From: Actinomycetota bacterium
Lineage (GTDB): Bacteria; Actinomycetota; Thermoleophilia; Solirubrobacterales; Solirubrobacteraceae
Direction of reading: 5' to 3'
DNA: 64,000 nucleotides
NCBI GenBank assembly: GCA_005885515.1
Contig: VAWK01000050.1
Span: forward strand, 23,784 to 87,783
Position 1 is the stretch's first letter. The number at the start of each line of letters is the position of its first letter. Both the position numbers and the translations under genes were made by a program. The notes beneath the pieces were generated by a model. It did no database searches, was not told where the DNA came from, and saw only the letters and a list, made by a program, of their open reading frames with translations. Of the stretch, positions 54,467 through 63,786 are shown piece after piece.

Positions 54467-54805
54467 CTAGCGCTCCACCAGCGGCCTGATCTCGACCCCG
54501 CCACCGAACCGAGCCGCGGGCACCCTCGCCGCCAGCTCGATCGCCTCATCCATGTTCTGAGCCTCGAACACGTAGTAGCCGCCAAACACCTCCTTGGTGT
54601 CGGCGAACGGACCGTCGGTCGTCAGTGCGCGGCCGTCTTGCACGCGAACCGTTGTGGCCGTCTCAACGGGCTGCAGCTGGCCGCTGCCCACACAGCGCGA
54701 ATCGGCAGTCAGCGCCATGTACTCGCCCAACGCCTTCTCGTACTCGTCCTTCGGCAGCGCCTCATGTGAACCCGGCGCTGAGTAGATCAGCAGTGCGTAC
54801 TTCAT
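54467..54805 (-). CDS. YCII-related DGPF-domain protein
   Basis: 112 residues from ATG 54805 with AGGAGG upstream. KYALLIYSAPGSHEALPKDE, ALTTDGPFADTKEVFGGYYV and AIELAARVPAARFGGGVEIR match the DGPF family. These accompany ECF42 sigma factors and may be their targets or co-factors. The stop lies just upstream of the sigma-factor frame. A decayed second copy is found immediately upstream (54875-55012). Confidence 0.9.
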   Translation of the reverse strand: MKYALLIYSAPGSHEALPKDEYEKALGEYMALTADSRCVGSGQLQPVETATTVRVQDGRALTTDGPFADTKEVFGGYYVFEAQNMDEAIELAARVPAARFGGGVEIRPLVER

Positions 54806-54874
54806 CTCGAACCTCCTGCAAAGAGACTTATTGTCGCCACCAAGACGAACGGGGAGCCGCTCAGGGGACGTGCT

Positions 54875-55012
54875 GAGCGGCGGGCGCACCTCCACCGCGG
54901 CGCCGCGCCGCCGGCACGCTCGCGGCGAACTCGACCGCGCTCTGGAGGCCATCTAGTCGGCGACGCGGAAATCCGCCGAACACGTTCGTCTTCGGCGAGC
55001 GGCCCGTCCGTA
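54875..55012 (-). pseudogene. Decayed second DGPF/YCII copy
   Basis: Pieces in three frames recall the intact neighbour: TDGPLAED (compare TDGPFAD), then KTNVFGGF, then AVEFAASVPAAR (compare AIELAARVPAAR), then AVEVRPPL (compare GVEIRPLV). No single frame spans them and there is no start. This is the C-terminal half of a tandem duplicate broken by several indels. Confidence 0.65.
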
Positions 55013-55078
55013 CTCAAGGTCCGCCAGCCTGCAGGCAGCACTCGGCCTGCGCGCCCGGGGCACAGTCGTAGCCGGTCC

Positions 55079-55432
55079 TCAGCTCAGCCATGCGGACAGC
55101 TCCTCCAGAGCCTCCGGGATGACGTAGTAGTAGGCCCACAGCCCGCGGCGCTCGGAGTCCACAATGCCCGCGTCGCGAAGCTTCTTCAAGTGATGCGAAA
55201 GCGTGGGCTGGGAGATCTCGAACAGGGGCACGAGCTCACACACGCACACCTTGCCGGCGTGCCTGCGCAGCACGTCGACGAGCTGAAGGCGCACGGGGTC
55301 GCCGAGCGCCTTGGCGACCACGGCCATGCGGCTCGCCGCCTCACGCTGCACGTCTGGGTAGACGACGGGCTCGCAGCAGCGCTCGCCCGCAGGGCGCTTC
55401 TGCTTGGGGGCAAGTTCCAGATCGACAGCCAT
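55079..55432 (-). CDS. arsR: ArsR-type metalloregulator
   Basis: 117 residues. Winged helix with KALGDPVRLQLVDVLRRHAG and SQPTLSHHLKKLRDAGIVD. The metal site includes KVCVCELVPLF (CVC motif of As/Sb sensors) and an N-terminal ERCCEP. Represses its own and the divergent operon until arsenite binds. It is divergent from a metallophosphoesterase and an aquaporin across 54 bases containing inverted repeats. Confidence 0.9.
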   Translation of the reverse strand: MAVDLELAPKQKRPAGERCCEPVVYPDVQREAASRMAVVAKALGDPVRLQLVDVLRRHAGKVCVCELVPLFEISQPTLSHHLKKLRDAGIVDSERRGLWAYYYVIPEALEELSAWLS

Positions 55433-55433
55433 C

Positions 55434-55469
55434 TATGTACATATATCGATTGAACCGACATCTGTCAAT
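55434..55469. promoter_or_regulatory. Divergent arsR operator region
   Basis: TATGTACATA is a perfect 10-bp palindrome at 55434-55443. ATTGA at 55449-55453 and TCAAT at 55465-55469 form an inverted repeat with an 11-base spacer. The AT-rich 54-base space must hold both promoters, so ArsR bound here would control both directions. Confidence 0.5.
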
Positions 55470-55486
55470 GGATAGGGTTTTGGATC

Positions 55487-56209
55487 GTGACCGACGCCGC
55501 AGCGGTGATCACTGACGTTCACGCCAACCTCCCCGCGTTGCAGGCCGCGCTCAGGCGCATCGACGATCTGGGCATCGACCACGTCTACTGCGGCGGTGAC
55601 CTGGTGGGGTACGGGCCGCACCCTAACGAGGTGTGCACGTTGATCGCCGAGCGCCAGATACCGACGATCTACGGCAACTACGACTACGCGATCGCGCGCG
55701 ATGAACACGACTGCGGCTGCGCCTACGTCACTCCTCACGAGCGCGAGCTCGGGCAGCTCTCGGTCGAGTGGACGCTCACCCATACCGAGCAGGCGGCCAA
55801 GGACTTCATGCGCGGCTTGTCGTTCGACCTGCGCTTCCCGGTCGGGGCGGTTAACGTCCACCTCGTCCACGGCTCGCCGAGAAAAGTCAACGAGTACCTC
55901 TTCGTGGACAAGCCGGCGAGCCTCTATGAGCGGCTCGCTGCGGCCGAGAGCGATCCGGTATTGGCATTCGGCCATACCCACAAACCGTGGGCGCGAGAAT
56001 TCGGCGGCGTGCTGTTCATCAACTGCGGCTCGGTGGGCAAGCCCAAGGATGGTGACCCGCGCGCGGCCTTCGCGATCCTGCACCCCGCGCGCGAGAAGGT
56101 GCAGGTGACGATCGAGCGCGCCGACTACGACGCCGGCGCGGTCGCGGCACAGGTTCGGAGCGCCGGGCTGCCGGGCGAGTACGCCGAGAAGCTGCTCTTG
56201 GCCGCCTGA
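55487..56209 (+). CDS. Calcineurin-like metallophosphoesterase
   Basis: 240 residues from GTG 55487. Metal-site motifs: AVITDVHANLPAL, HVYCGGDLVGYGPHP, IYGNYDYAI, VHLVHGSPR and AFGHTHKPW. The third motif has Tyr where His is usual (GNYD for GNHD). It lies between arsR and an aquaporin gene, so its regulation by arsenic is likely though its substrate is unknown. Confidence 0.9.
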   Translation: MTDAAAVITDVHANLPALQAALRRIDDLGIDHVYCGGDLVGYGPHPNEVCTLIAERQIPTIYGNYDYAIARDEHDCGCAYVTPHERELGQLSVEWTLTHTEQAAKDFMRGLSFDLRFPVGAVNVHLVHGSPRKVNEYLFVDKPASLYERLAAAESDPVLAFGHTHKPWAREFGGVLFINCGSVGKPKDGDPRAAFAILHPAREKVQVTIERADYDAGAVAAQVRSAGLPGEYAEKLLLAA

Positions 56210-56348
56210 ACGGAGCGTTTGAGGTACGTGCTTTTCGTCTTTAACCCACGACGCCAGGCGCTCGCAGATGGCGCTGACCTTCTTCGAACGGCTCGGCCGC
56301 CCGGGCGTTACGCGCCGAGCCAGCGGGCAGCGAAGCGGCTGAGGTGCC

Positions 56349-57140
56349 ATGCGACGCGATCGGAGACCGGGCGTGAGCGGAACTAGCACTCCTCCGCTCC
56401 CCCGCAGAGCGCTCGCCGAGCTCCTCGGATCGGCGTTCCTCGCGGCGCTCGTGATCGGCTCGGGCATCGCTGCGCAGGAACTCTCCCCCGGGAACGTGGG
56501 CCTGCAGCTGTTCGAGAATGCCGCTGCCACCGCGGCTGGCCTGTTCACGATCATCCTCATGTTCGGCCCCGTCTCCGCCGGCCACTTCAACCCGGTGGTC
56601 TCGGTCGTCGACGCGAGCTACGGCGGCATCAGCTGGCGCGACGCGCTCACATACGTGCCCGCCCAGGTGGCCGGCTGCACGCTCGGCGCCATCGCCGCCA
56701 ACGGCATGTTCACCAAGGCGGCCATCAGCCTCTCAACGCACCATCGCGCCTCGTCCGCCCACCTCTTTGGCGAGGTGATCGCCACTGCGGGCCTCGTACT
56801 CGTGATCTTCACCCTCGCGCGTACGCGGCGCAGTCATATGGCGCCCGCGGCCGTGGGCGCCTACATCGGCGCTGCCTACTTCTTCACCAGCTCCGCCAGC
56901 TTCGCCAACCCCGCGATCACCGTCGGACGGATGTACTCGAACACGTTTGCGGGCATCGCGCCGGCGTCGGTACCCGGCTTCGTGCTCGCTCAGCTGGTCG
57001 GCGGGGCGGCGGCGGTCCTCGCTCTCCGGGTGCTCTATCCGGACCACACACCTGCCGATGCCGCCGAGGTCGTGTTGCCACGCGGCGGTCCAGTCGACAT
57101 AGCAATCGCCATGCTTCCGGAGTCGACAAGCCGGGAGTAA
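56349..57140 (+). CDS. MIP-family channel (aquaporin/AqpS-like)
   Basis: 263 residues, six helices plus two half-helices. The pore boxes are GHFNPVVSVV (NPV) and FANPAITVGRM (NPA). The first box deviates from NPA. Aquaglyceroporins replace ArsB in arsR-aqpS operons and pass arsenite. Here the gene follows arsR and a metallophosphoesterase; no arsC or arsB is visible downstream. The C-terminus is extended (VVLPRGGPVDIAIAMLPES). Confidence 0.87.
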   Translation: MRRDRRPGVSGTSTPPLPRRALAELLGSAFLAALVIGSGIAAQELSPGNVGLQLFENAAATAAGLFTIILMFGPVSAGHFNPVVSVVDASYGGISWRDALTYVPAQVAGCTLGAIAANGMFTKAAISLSTHHRASSAHLFGEVIATAGLVLVIFTLARTRRSHMAPAAVGAYIGAAYFFTSSASFANPAITVGRMYSNTFAGIAPASVPGFVLAQLVGGAAAVLALRVLYPDHTPADAAEVVLPRGGPVDIAIAMLPESTSRE

Positions 57141-57331
57141 GCCTTCAGGCAGGACGCCGAGACGCTCAACCGAGCCTTCGGTGGGGTCGGCGCGGCGTTG
57201 GGCGCACGGCAGTCGTGATGGTCCTCAACCAGAAGTCCGCGCGCAAGCTTCGCGCGGACCAGTCAGCGTCACGACACCTTGGCCGACCGCGTCGGAGCCG
57301 GGCTTTATGCCGACCTGCAAACCTTCTGCTC

Positions 57332-58699
57332 ATGCAAACGAGCCGGCCCGCGCGGCCGCCCGACCTGCTTCCGCCTGAGCCCTCGGAGCCTCCGGTGGTT
57401 CAGACGATGCGCTGGATCCGCTCGCCGATCGACTTCCTGGAGTCGTGCCGGCGCCGGCTCGGCGACACGTTCAGCGTGCGCTTCATCGGCTTCCAGACGC
57501 CGATGGTGATGCTGTCGGACCCGGAGGCGGTCAGGGCCCTGTATACCGCGCGAGACAGCGGGCTGCCGCCGGGCCGCACGCTCGGGCTGCGGCCCGTGAT
57601 GGGCCCTCGGTCGATCCTGTTGCTCGAGGGACAGGAGCATCTGGCGCGCCGCAAGCTGATGCTGCCGCCGTTCCACGGCGAGCGGATGCGGGCCTACGAG
57701 GACGTGATTCGGGAGGTCGCCGCAGGCGAGATCGCGACTTGGCCGCGCGAGCGGGCGTTCCCGATGCATCCTCGGATGCAGGCAGTCACTCTCGAGGTGA
57801 TCATGCGGGCGGTGTTCGGGGTCACCGATCGCGAACGGCTCTCGCAGCTGCGTGTCGGGCTGCGCTCGCTGCTCGACGACACGGCATCTTCCCGCCTCCA
57901 ACTCAGCGTGCTGGTCGCGCGGCGCCTCCGCCGCGCTGGCCCGCCCGCCGGGCTCGACGGCCTGACGATGGACGTCGACGAGCTGCTGGCCGCCGAGATC
58001 GCCGAGCACCGGGCCGATCCGGCGAGCACCGAGCGCGATGACATCCTCGCGCAACTGATGGCGGCGACCTTCGAGGACGGCGGACGGATGAGCGACAGCG
58101 AGCTGCGCGATCAGCTGGTGACGCTGCTGCTCGCCGGACACGAGACGACAGCGACCGCGCTCGCCTGGACGTTCGACCTGCTTCTTCGTCATCCCGCGCA
58201 GCTGGCGCGCCTGCGCACCGAGGTCGAGCGGGGCGCTGAGGACACCTATATCCGCGCCGTCGTCGCCGAGTCGCTCCGCTTGCGCCCGGTCGTACCGATC
58301 GCGGGACGGCGGCTCGGGTCCGAGCTGCTGGTAAACGGCTACACGCTGCCGGCCGGCACCGACGTCGCGCCGTCGATCTGGCTCACCCACACGCGCGCAG
58401 ATATCTACCCAGAGCCGCTCGCCTTCCGACCCGAGCGCTTCCTCGAGGACGCTCCCGCGACCTACTCGTGGATACCCTTCGGCGGCGGCTCGCGACGGTG
58501 CCTCGGGGCGAGCTTCGCAGAGCTCGAGATGCGCGTCGTGCTGCGCGAGGTGCTGCGCAGCTGCGAGATCCGCGCCGCCGACGCACGGCCCGAGCGAATC
58601 GCGCGTCGCAACGTCACGCTCGCGCCCCGCCGCGGGACTCGGGTCGTCGTGTCCGTGCAACCGCCCGCCGCCGCTCCAACGGCCACTGCGACGGCTTGA
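57332..58699 (+). CDS. Cytochrome P450
   Basis: About 455 residues from ATG 57332. I-helix LLAGHETTATALAWTFDLLL, ExxR in AVVAESLRLRPVVPIAGRR, PERF region and haem loop FGGGSRRCLGASFAELEMR with the thiolate Cys. The N-terminus lacks a membrane anchor, typical of bacterial soluble P450s. Substrate unknown; no ferredoxin gene adjoins. Confidence 0.93.
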   Translation: MQTSRPARPPDLLPPEPSEPPVVQTMRWIRSPIDFLESCRRRLGDTFSVRFIGFQTPMVMLSDPEAVRALYTARDSGLPPGRTLGLRPVMGPRSILLLEGQEHLARRKLMLPPFHGERMRAYEDVIREVAAGEIATWPRERAFPMHPRMQAVTLEVIMRAVFGVTDRERLSQLRVGLRSLLDDTASSRLQLSVLVARRLRRAGPPAGLDGLTMDVDELLAAEIAEHRADPASTERDDILAQLMAATFEDGGRMSDSELRDQLVTLLLAGHETTATALAWTFDLLLRHPAQLARLRTEVERGAEDTYIRAVVAESLRLRPVVPIAGRRLGSELLVNGYTLPAGTDVAPSIWLTHTRADIYPEPLAFRPERFLEDAPATYSWIPFGGGSRRCLGASFAELEMRVVLREVLRSCEIRAADARPERIARRNVTLAPRRGTRVVVSVQPPAAAPTATATA

Positions 58700-59166
58700 A
58701 GCGTTCCGGTCCGGCGTACCTGCGGCTCGTGCGGGCCGCGAGGCCCGGACGGGATCACGGCCGCTGGACTCCTCCTGCTCGCTGCGTGCGCCTACCGATC
58801 GCGCCGACGCACTCGCATTGGGGTCGCCGGACTACTGCTGTTCCGCGAATGCGAGCACCCTCGTGCCGACCCTACCGTGCTGCCTTCCGCGCAAGGGGCT
58901 CCTCACGCCACAAGTGGTGCGAAGTAGCCCGGGATGCACGAAGCAGGGACCCAGCTCCTCCGCATCCGTGTGGCGAAGCGGGCGCCGGTCGATAGAGGAG
59001 CTCGTGCTCCTCGACCTTTGCGCCAGTCTGATGAGCATCGGTCCGGATGGCTCGATTGTCCCGCTAGGGCACGTTGCGCGAGGAGCAGCAGCGCATCGGG
59101 CAGGCCGGCGCGAACGAGTCCTTAGCAATCGGTGCGCCCAGTTCCAGCCGCGCGGCTCTTGGGGGT
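58700..59166. other. 467-base stretch without a confident gene
   Basis: Short plus-strand frames resemble protein in places (EELVLLDLCASLMSIGPDGS, then in a shifted frame REEQQRIGQAGANES) but have no start or coherent frame. Possibly a decayed gene. No RNA or repeat seen. Confidence 0.5.
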
Positions 59167-59577
59167 TCACCCCTGGCGGTCAGGACCTGCGCGTTCGAGC
59201 TCGATCCGGATCAACACGCGACGTTCGCGTTCCATCCGCTCCCGGTAATCGTCCCAGTCGGGGTTCTCGTCCGGGAAACGCTTGTAGTAGTCGATCAGGG
59301 GGTCCATCGCCTCCGGCAGCGAGACCACCTGCGCAGTGCCCTCGAAGAAGAGCCACTGCCCGAAGAACCCGTTGGTGAAGATGCAGGCCTGCGCCCAGGG
59401 ATCGCGACGGAGGTTGCGCACCTTGTAGGCGGTCTCCCTGCTCGAGATCATCGCCCGCCCCTCGCCGTCGACGTTCACGAGTACTGGGCTCTGCTGGATC
59501 CTGCCGTCGGCCCGGCGGGTGGCGAGCACGCCGCGATGGTGTTTCTGCACGAACGCGCGCGCCTCGTCGAGATCCAC
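59167..59577 (-). CDS. PPOX-class F420-dependent oxidoreductase-like protein
   Basis: 136 residues from GTG 59577. Split beta-barrel: FVQKHHRGVLATRRADGRIQ, SPVLVNVDGEG, MISSRETAYKVRNLRRDPW and QWLFFEGTAQVV. The arrangement is that of the Rv1155-type FMN/F420-binding family. It reduces an unknown substrate. The start lies close to GTG with no strong ribosome site. Confidence 0.88.
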   Translation of the reverse strand: MDLDEARAFVQKHHRGVLATRRADGRIQQSPVLVNVDGEGRAMISSRETAYKVRNLRRDPWAQACIFTNGFFGQWLFFEGTAQVVSLPEAMDPLIDYYKRFPDENPDWDDYRERMERERRVLIRIELERAGPDRQG

Positions 59578-60211
59578 GGTCCGACTCTAGCTCTGGCGAA
59601 GGGCAAAGCCCATCGCCGTAGCGGATTCGCCCGTGAAGTGCAGATTCTCGCTTCCATACCGAGCGAGGGCCCTCCGCTCGCGGGGCCAAGTGCCCGCCGT
59701 TGACGAGCAGTTCTGACGGGCGTGCTGTCAGCTTCCGCATCTGTCCGGCGAAGTCGACTGAGGGCGGCCAGACGACTGCTTCGCCGGGCTAAGCGAGCGT
59801 CTGTCGAGCGGACGCGGAGATGCTCGGTGGTCATCCATCGGTGTGCCAACGAAAGCCAGACCGCTCTGGCTCGGGAAGCGTCCCGCCGCGTAACCCACCA
59901 CCCGAGCTGCCTTCGGGGGCGGGCGGGAAGTAGGTCGGCGAGCGATACTCGCGGCAGGCAGACCGCGACCAAACTCGAAGGGCTCATCGACCGCGGAGAC
60001 CCCTTCCTTACCATTCTTCGCCGGCCGTCTTGTCGGGGCCGCGGTGCCGAAACGTCCGCGGTGGCCGCGCGCCGAGTGCCCTGTGACGACTCGCTAGGAC
60101 GACACGCGCGCTCCCAGGACGCCCCCAGGAAGCGCGCCGCCAGAACCCCAGCGCAGCCCGGCGCGTCGCGTGGCCACCGTCCTTGTCGGTCGGCAATATC
60201 GTCGGTGGCTC
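59578..60211. other. About 630-base stretch without a confident gene
   Basis: Only shadow-like open frames are present on both strands, without family motifs. It includes the upstream region of the small ORF at 60212. No tRNA, repeat or clear promoter is visible. Confidence 0.55.
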
Positions 60212-60463
60212 ATGACCACAGTCGCCCGCGTGTTTGCGTCGGTGAAACTGGTCCCGGAGTCCGAGAGTCGGGAAGCACGGGAATACTGGGAAGAGCACCG
60301 GGACGCGTTTGACGGGCCTGCGTGGCTCCTGGAGAACATTCTCGATCCCAAGCGCGAGGCCGGAAAGACGCGCGCCGCGGTGTTTAGAAAGCCAGGGAGC
60401 GGGGAAGTACTGCCCCGGTCGAGCTGCGAGCAAGGGAGCGAAGGGGAGAGAGGCGGTGCGTGA
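60212..60463 (+). CDS. Small charged protein upstream of lipase
   Basis: 83 residues from ATG 60212 (GTG 60170 is an alternative). SESREAREYWEEHRDAFDGP and AWLLENILDPKREAGKT look protein-like and helical; the last 20 residues are low complexity. It overlaps the lipase start by eight bases, which suggests coupling. No family recognised; could be spurious. Confidence 0.38.
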   Translation: MTTVARVFASVKLVPESESREAREYWEEHRDAFDGPAWLLENILDPKREAGKTRAAVFRKPGSGEVLPRSSCEQGSEGERGGA

Positions 60464-61505
60464 CGCGAGCATTCGGGGTTGGCTGCGAGCCGTCGCCGTA
60501 ACGGGCGGGGTCATCGTGCTGACTGGGGTGCTGCTCGCAATGGTGGGGGTCGCGCGGGCCGGATACGCCCCGCTGAACCAGCCCGGGCCCAAGCTCGAAG
60601 TGTCGGGCCGGCTGCTGCGAGCCGCGCTCCGCTGCACGCCCGAGGTGGCCAGCGACCCGCGCGAGCCGATCCTGCTCATCCCCGGTACCACGCTCACGCC
60701 GGAAGCCAACTTCTCGTGGAACTACGAGCGCGCGCTCACAGCGCTGGGGCTGCCTTACTGTACGGTGGAGCTGCCAAACCATGCCATGTCCGATATCCAG
60801 GTCGCGGCGGAATACGTCGTGTACGCCCTGCGCAGGATGTCCAGCTTCGAAGGCAAGAACGGTGCCCGCAAGGTCCAGGTCATCGGCTACAGCCAGGGCG
60901 GCATGGTCCCGCGGTGGGCGCTTCGCTTCTGGCCCGACACGCGCAAGCTCGTCGACGACGACGTGGGACTGGACGCGTCCAACCACGGCACCGTCACCGC
61001 GGAGGCCGCGTGCCTTGAAGCGTGCGCGCCGGCGGTGTGGCAGCAGCGCGACAACTCCGCGTTCACCGCAGCGCTGAACTCGTACGCCGAAACATTCCCG
61101 GCGATCTCCTACACCGAGGTCTACTCGCAGAACGACGAGATCGTGGTCCCCAACCTGAACGAACAAGGGAGCTCCTCCGTGCACAGCGGCGCCGGCGAAA
61201 TCGCCAACATCGCCGTGCAGGAAGTCTGCCCGGGCCACGTGGCCGATCACCTGGCGATGGGCAGCTACGACCCTGTCGGCTACGCGCTCGCGATCGACGC
61301 CGTCACGCACGCGGGGCCCGCGCAGGCGTCCCGCATCGCCGCCACCGTCTGCGCGGAACCGTTCCAGCCCGGCGTCGACCCGAGCACGTTCGCCCAGGAC
61401 GACGCCAAATACGACCAGGAAATCAGCGAAGTGTTCGCCACCTACCCGCGCAGCAAAAGCGAACCGCCGCTGAAGTGCTATGTGACCGCGAGCTGCCGCG
61501 GCTGA
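60456..61505 (+). CDS. Membrane-anchored/secreted lipase (class 2, CalB-like)
   Basis: About 349 residues from GTG 60456 after GGGGAGAG. N-terminal helix/signal (AVAVTGGVIVLTGVLLAMVG), then EPILLIPGTTLTPEANFSWN, PYCTVELPNHAMSDIQ and VQVIGYSQGGMVPRWALRFW (nucleophile GYSQG). DNEIVVPNLNEQGSS-type segment and a later His (CPGHVADHLAMGS) complete the triad region. Codon use favours GAA. One base separates it from the next secreted hydrolase. Confidence 0.87.
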   Translation: MRDASIRGWLRAVAVTGGVIVLTGVLLAMVGVARAGYAPLNQPGPKLEVSGRLLRAALRCTPEVASDPREPILLIPGTTLTPEANFSWNYERALTALGLPYCTVELPNHAMSDIQVAAEYVVYALRRMSSFEGKNGARKVQVIGYSQGGMVPRWALRFWPDTRKLVDDDVGLDASNHGTVTAEAACLEACAPAVWQQRDNSAFTAALNSYAETFPAISYTEVYSQNDEIVVPNLNEQGSSSVHSGAGEIANIAVQEVCPGHVADHLAMGSYDPVGYALAIDAVTHAGPAQASRIAATVCAEPFQPGVDPSTFAQDDAKYDQEISEVFATYPRSKSEPPLKCYVTASCRG

Positions 61506-61506
61506 G

Positions 61507-63597
61507 ATGAGCACACTGCGGGCTTGGATACTCCTTGCGCTGGCGCTGCTCGCCTCCGTCGCCGGCGCGCTACCGGGTGCGGCGGCGGAACTGCCGACCG
61601 AACCGAAATGCGAGTTCATCGCCAGCCCCGGCAGCAGCAAGTGCATGCTGCCGTTTCCCGACGACTACTACACCAAGGCCGATCCGACGAGCCCCACGGG
61701 GCGGCGTATCGACTTCCGCGAACTGGGCATGCCCACGAACGCCGCCGGTGTGCCAATCGAAGTCGCTCCGTACAACGTAGGCGACGGCTTCAGCCCGGGC
61801 TCGGTGATCACGGTGAAGATCCCCGGGATCGAAACGGCCGCCGACGTGGCGGCGATGCGTACCGTGCCGATCAACGGAATCGGCCGCTACACCGCGTCGG
61901 GCGCGCCGATCTTGGTGATCGATGCGAGCAGCGGGCAGCGCTGGCCGATCTGGGTCGAGATCGACTCGACGGTCAAACCGGACAAGGCAAACGTCGAGAT
62001 CCATCCCGCGGTCAACTTCACCTCGGGCCACCGCTACATCGTCGCCCTGCGGAACCTGAGAAACGCAAACAAACAGCACCTCGAAGCGCCCGAAGGGTTC
62101 CGCTTCTACCGCGACAACCTCCCCTCCTCCGAAGAAAAGGTCAACGCACGCCGTGCACACTTCGCCGAACTATTCTCCAAGCTCAAAGCCGCCGGCATCG
62201 CGCGCTCGAGCCTCTACCTCGCATGGGACTTCACGGTCGCCAGCGACCAGAACAACACCGGCCGGGAGCTCGCGGTGCGCAACGCCGCGTTCGCGCAGCT
62301 CGGCGACACCAACCTCGCCGACGGCATCGTGCAGGGAAGCTCGCCCACGTTCACTGTCACGAGCGTCGAAAACGAACCTGACCCCGGTGAAATCGCGCGG
62401 CGGGTCAAGGGCGAAATCGTCGTGCCTTGCTTCCTGTTCCCGAGCTGCGGGCCCGGCGGCACGATGGTGCTGGGCGCCGGAGGCGCGCCGGTCCAGAACG
62501 GCATCTGGAGCGCCAACTTCGACTGCATCATCCCCGCCGTGGCCACCACCGGTCCCGGAGAGTCGGCGCGCCCGTCGCTCTACGGGCACGGCCTCTTCGG
62601 AAACGCCGGCGAGGTCGCCTCCGGCCCGCAGCGAAGCCTCTCCCAGGCGCACGACACCGTTCAGTGCGCGACCGATGAGATCGGCATGGCCGAGTCGGAC
62701 ATCCCGTCGGCGGTGGCCGCCACTCAGAACCTGTCGCTGTTCGACAGGATCCCCGATCGCCTGCAGCAGGGGCTGCTCGACGAGCTCTACCTCGGCCGCG
62801 CGCTGATCAGCCCGAGCGGCTTCACAACCAACGCCGCCTTCCACCAGGACGGCACGCTCTCCACGCCGTCCGTGCTGAACATCAGCCACCTCTACTACAA
62901 CGGCAACAGCCAGGGCGGCATCATGGGCGGCGCGCTTACGGCAGTATCGCCCGACTTCAGGCGTGCGTCGCTAGGCGTGCCGGCGATGAACTACTCGGTG
63001 CTGCTGCCGCGGTCGGTGGACTTCGACCAGTTCGCCGAACTTCTGTACCCGGCCTACCCCGACGAAGAATCACGGCCGCTGATCTTCGACATCATCCAGC
63101 TGCTGTGGGACCGCGGCGAGCCTGACGGCTACGCACAGCGGATGACCTCGAACCCGCTGCCCGACACCCCGTCCCACCAGGTGCTGCTGGACGTGGCCTT
63201 CGGCGATCACCAGGTGACCGACTACCAGGCCGACGTGGAGGCGCGCACGGTCGGCGCGAGAGCGCATCGCCCGGTCCTGTATGAAGGGCGCTGGCCGAGC
63301 GGGTTGCCGCTGTGGAGCGTGGACGGGATCGTCACGTATCCCTACACAGGGTCGGCGATCTACTACTGGGACGGCGGGCCGATCCGTGAAAGCGCGCCCG
63401 GCTCGGGCCAGTTCATGGGCACCGAACCGCCCCCGTTCGAAAACCTGCCCAACCGCTCGGGCGCAGACCCGCACGGCCTGCCGCGCGCCACTCCCGCCGA
63501 GCAGCAGCTCGTCTCGGACTTCTTCGAAGGCGCCGTTCAGGTGGGCGACAGCTGCAACGGCGGTCCCTGCTACTCGGGCAGCTTCACCGGGCCGTAG
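61507..63597 (+). CDS. Large secreted hydrolase (VolA/Pla-1/cef-like)
   Basis: 696 residues with a Sec signal peptide (ILLALALLASVAGALPGAAA). The N-terminal part (FPDDYYTKADPTSPTGRRID) resembles the N-terminal domain of bacterial virulence-factor lipases; the centre has LYGHGLFGNAGEV and LYYNGNSQGGIMGGALTAV (nucleophile GNSQG) and FGDHQVTDYQADV (His). Several Cys pairs suggest extracellular folding. It follows the lipase gene by one base, so they form an operon. Codon use favours GAA. Confidence 0.85.
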   Translation: MSTLRAWILLALALLASVAGALPGAAAELPTEPKCEFIASPGSSKCMLPFPDDYYTKADPTSPTGRRIDFRELGMPTNAAGVPIEVAPYNVGDGFSPGSVITVKIPGIETAADVAAMRTVPINGIGRYTASGAPILVIDASSGQRWPIWVEIDSTVKPDKANVEIHPAVNFTSGHRYIVALRNLRNANKQHLEAPEGFRFYRDNLPSSEEKVNARRAHFAELFSKLKAAGIARSSLYLAWDFTVASDQNNTGRELAVRNAAFAQLGDTNLADGIVQGSSPTFTVTSVENEPDPGEIARRVKGEIVVPCFLFPSCGPGGTMVLGAGGAPVQNGIWSANFDCIIPAVATTGPGESARPSLYGHGLFGNAGEVASGPQRSLSQAHDTVQCATDEIGMAESDIPSAVAATQNLSLFDRIPDRLQQGLLDELYLGRALISPSGFTTNAAFHQDGTLSTPSVLNISHLYYNGNSQGGIMGGALTAVSPDFRRASLGVPAMNYSVLLPRSVDFDQFAELLYPAYPDEESRPLIFDIIQLLWDRGEPDGYAQRMTSNPLPDTPSHQVLLDVAFGDHQVTDYQADVEARTVGARAHRPVLYEGRWPSGLPLWSVDGIVTYPYTGSAIYYWDGGPIRESAPGSGQFMGTEPPPFENLPNRSGADPHGLPRATPAEQQLVSDFFEGAVQVGDSCNGGPCYSGSFTGP

Positions 63598-63786
63598 CGG
63601 GGTCCGATGGGCCGCGCGGGCGCGAGCCGCCCTGCCGGACCCACACAGCGCCAAGCGCGAGACCCTCAGCTTTGGTCCGCTCGCGGATGATCTTTCTGTC
63701 CGGCGCACGCACCCTACAGCCGCTCTGACCAGCAGAGCCTTCTCGACGATTAAGCGATTCAGCGGGTTTGCAGGGACCGTCGGTAA
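63598..63786. other. Gap between hydrolase and tRNA fragment
   Basis: 189 bases without a coding signal. A possible weak hairpin (GGTCCG...CGGACC) just after the stop could be the operon terminator. Base composition is close to the genome average. Confidence 0.4.

Noticed and set aside
57215-57331. N-terminal extension of the P450
   Set aside because: No conserved sequence; ATG 57332 fits the family's usual start region.
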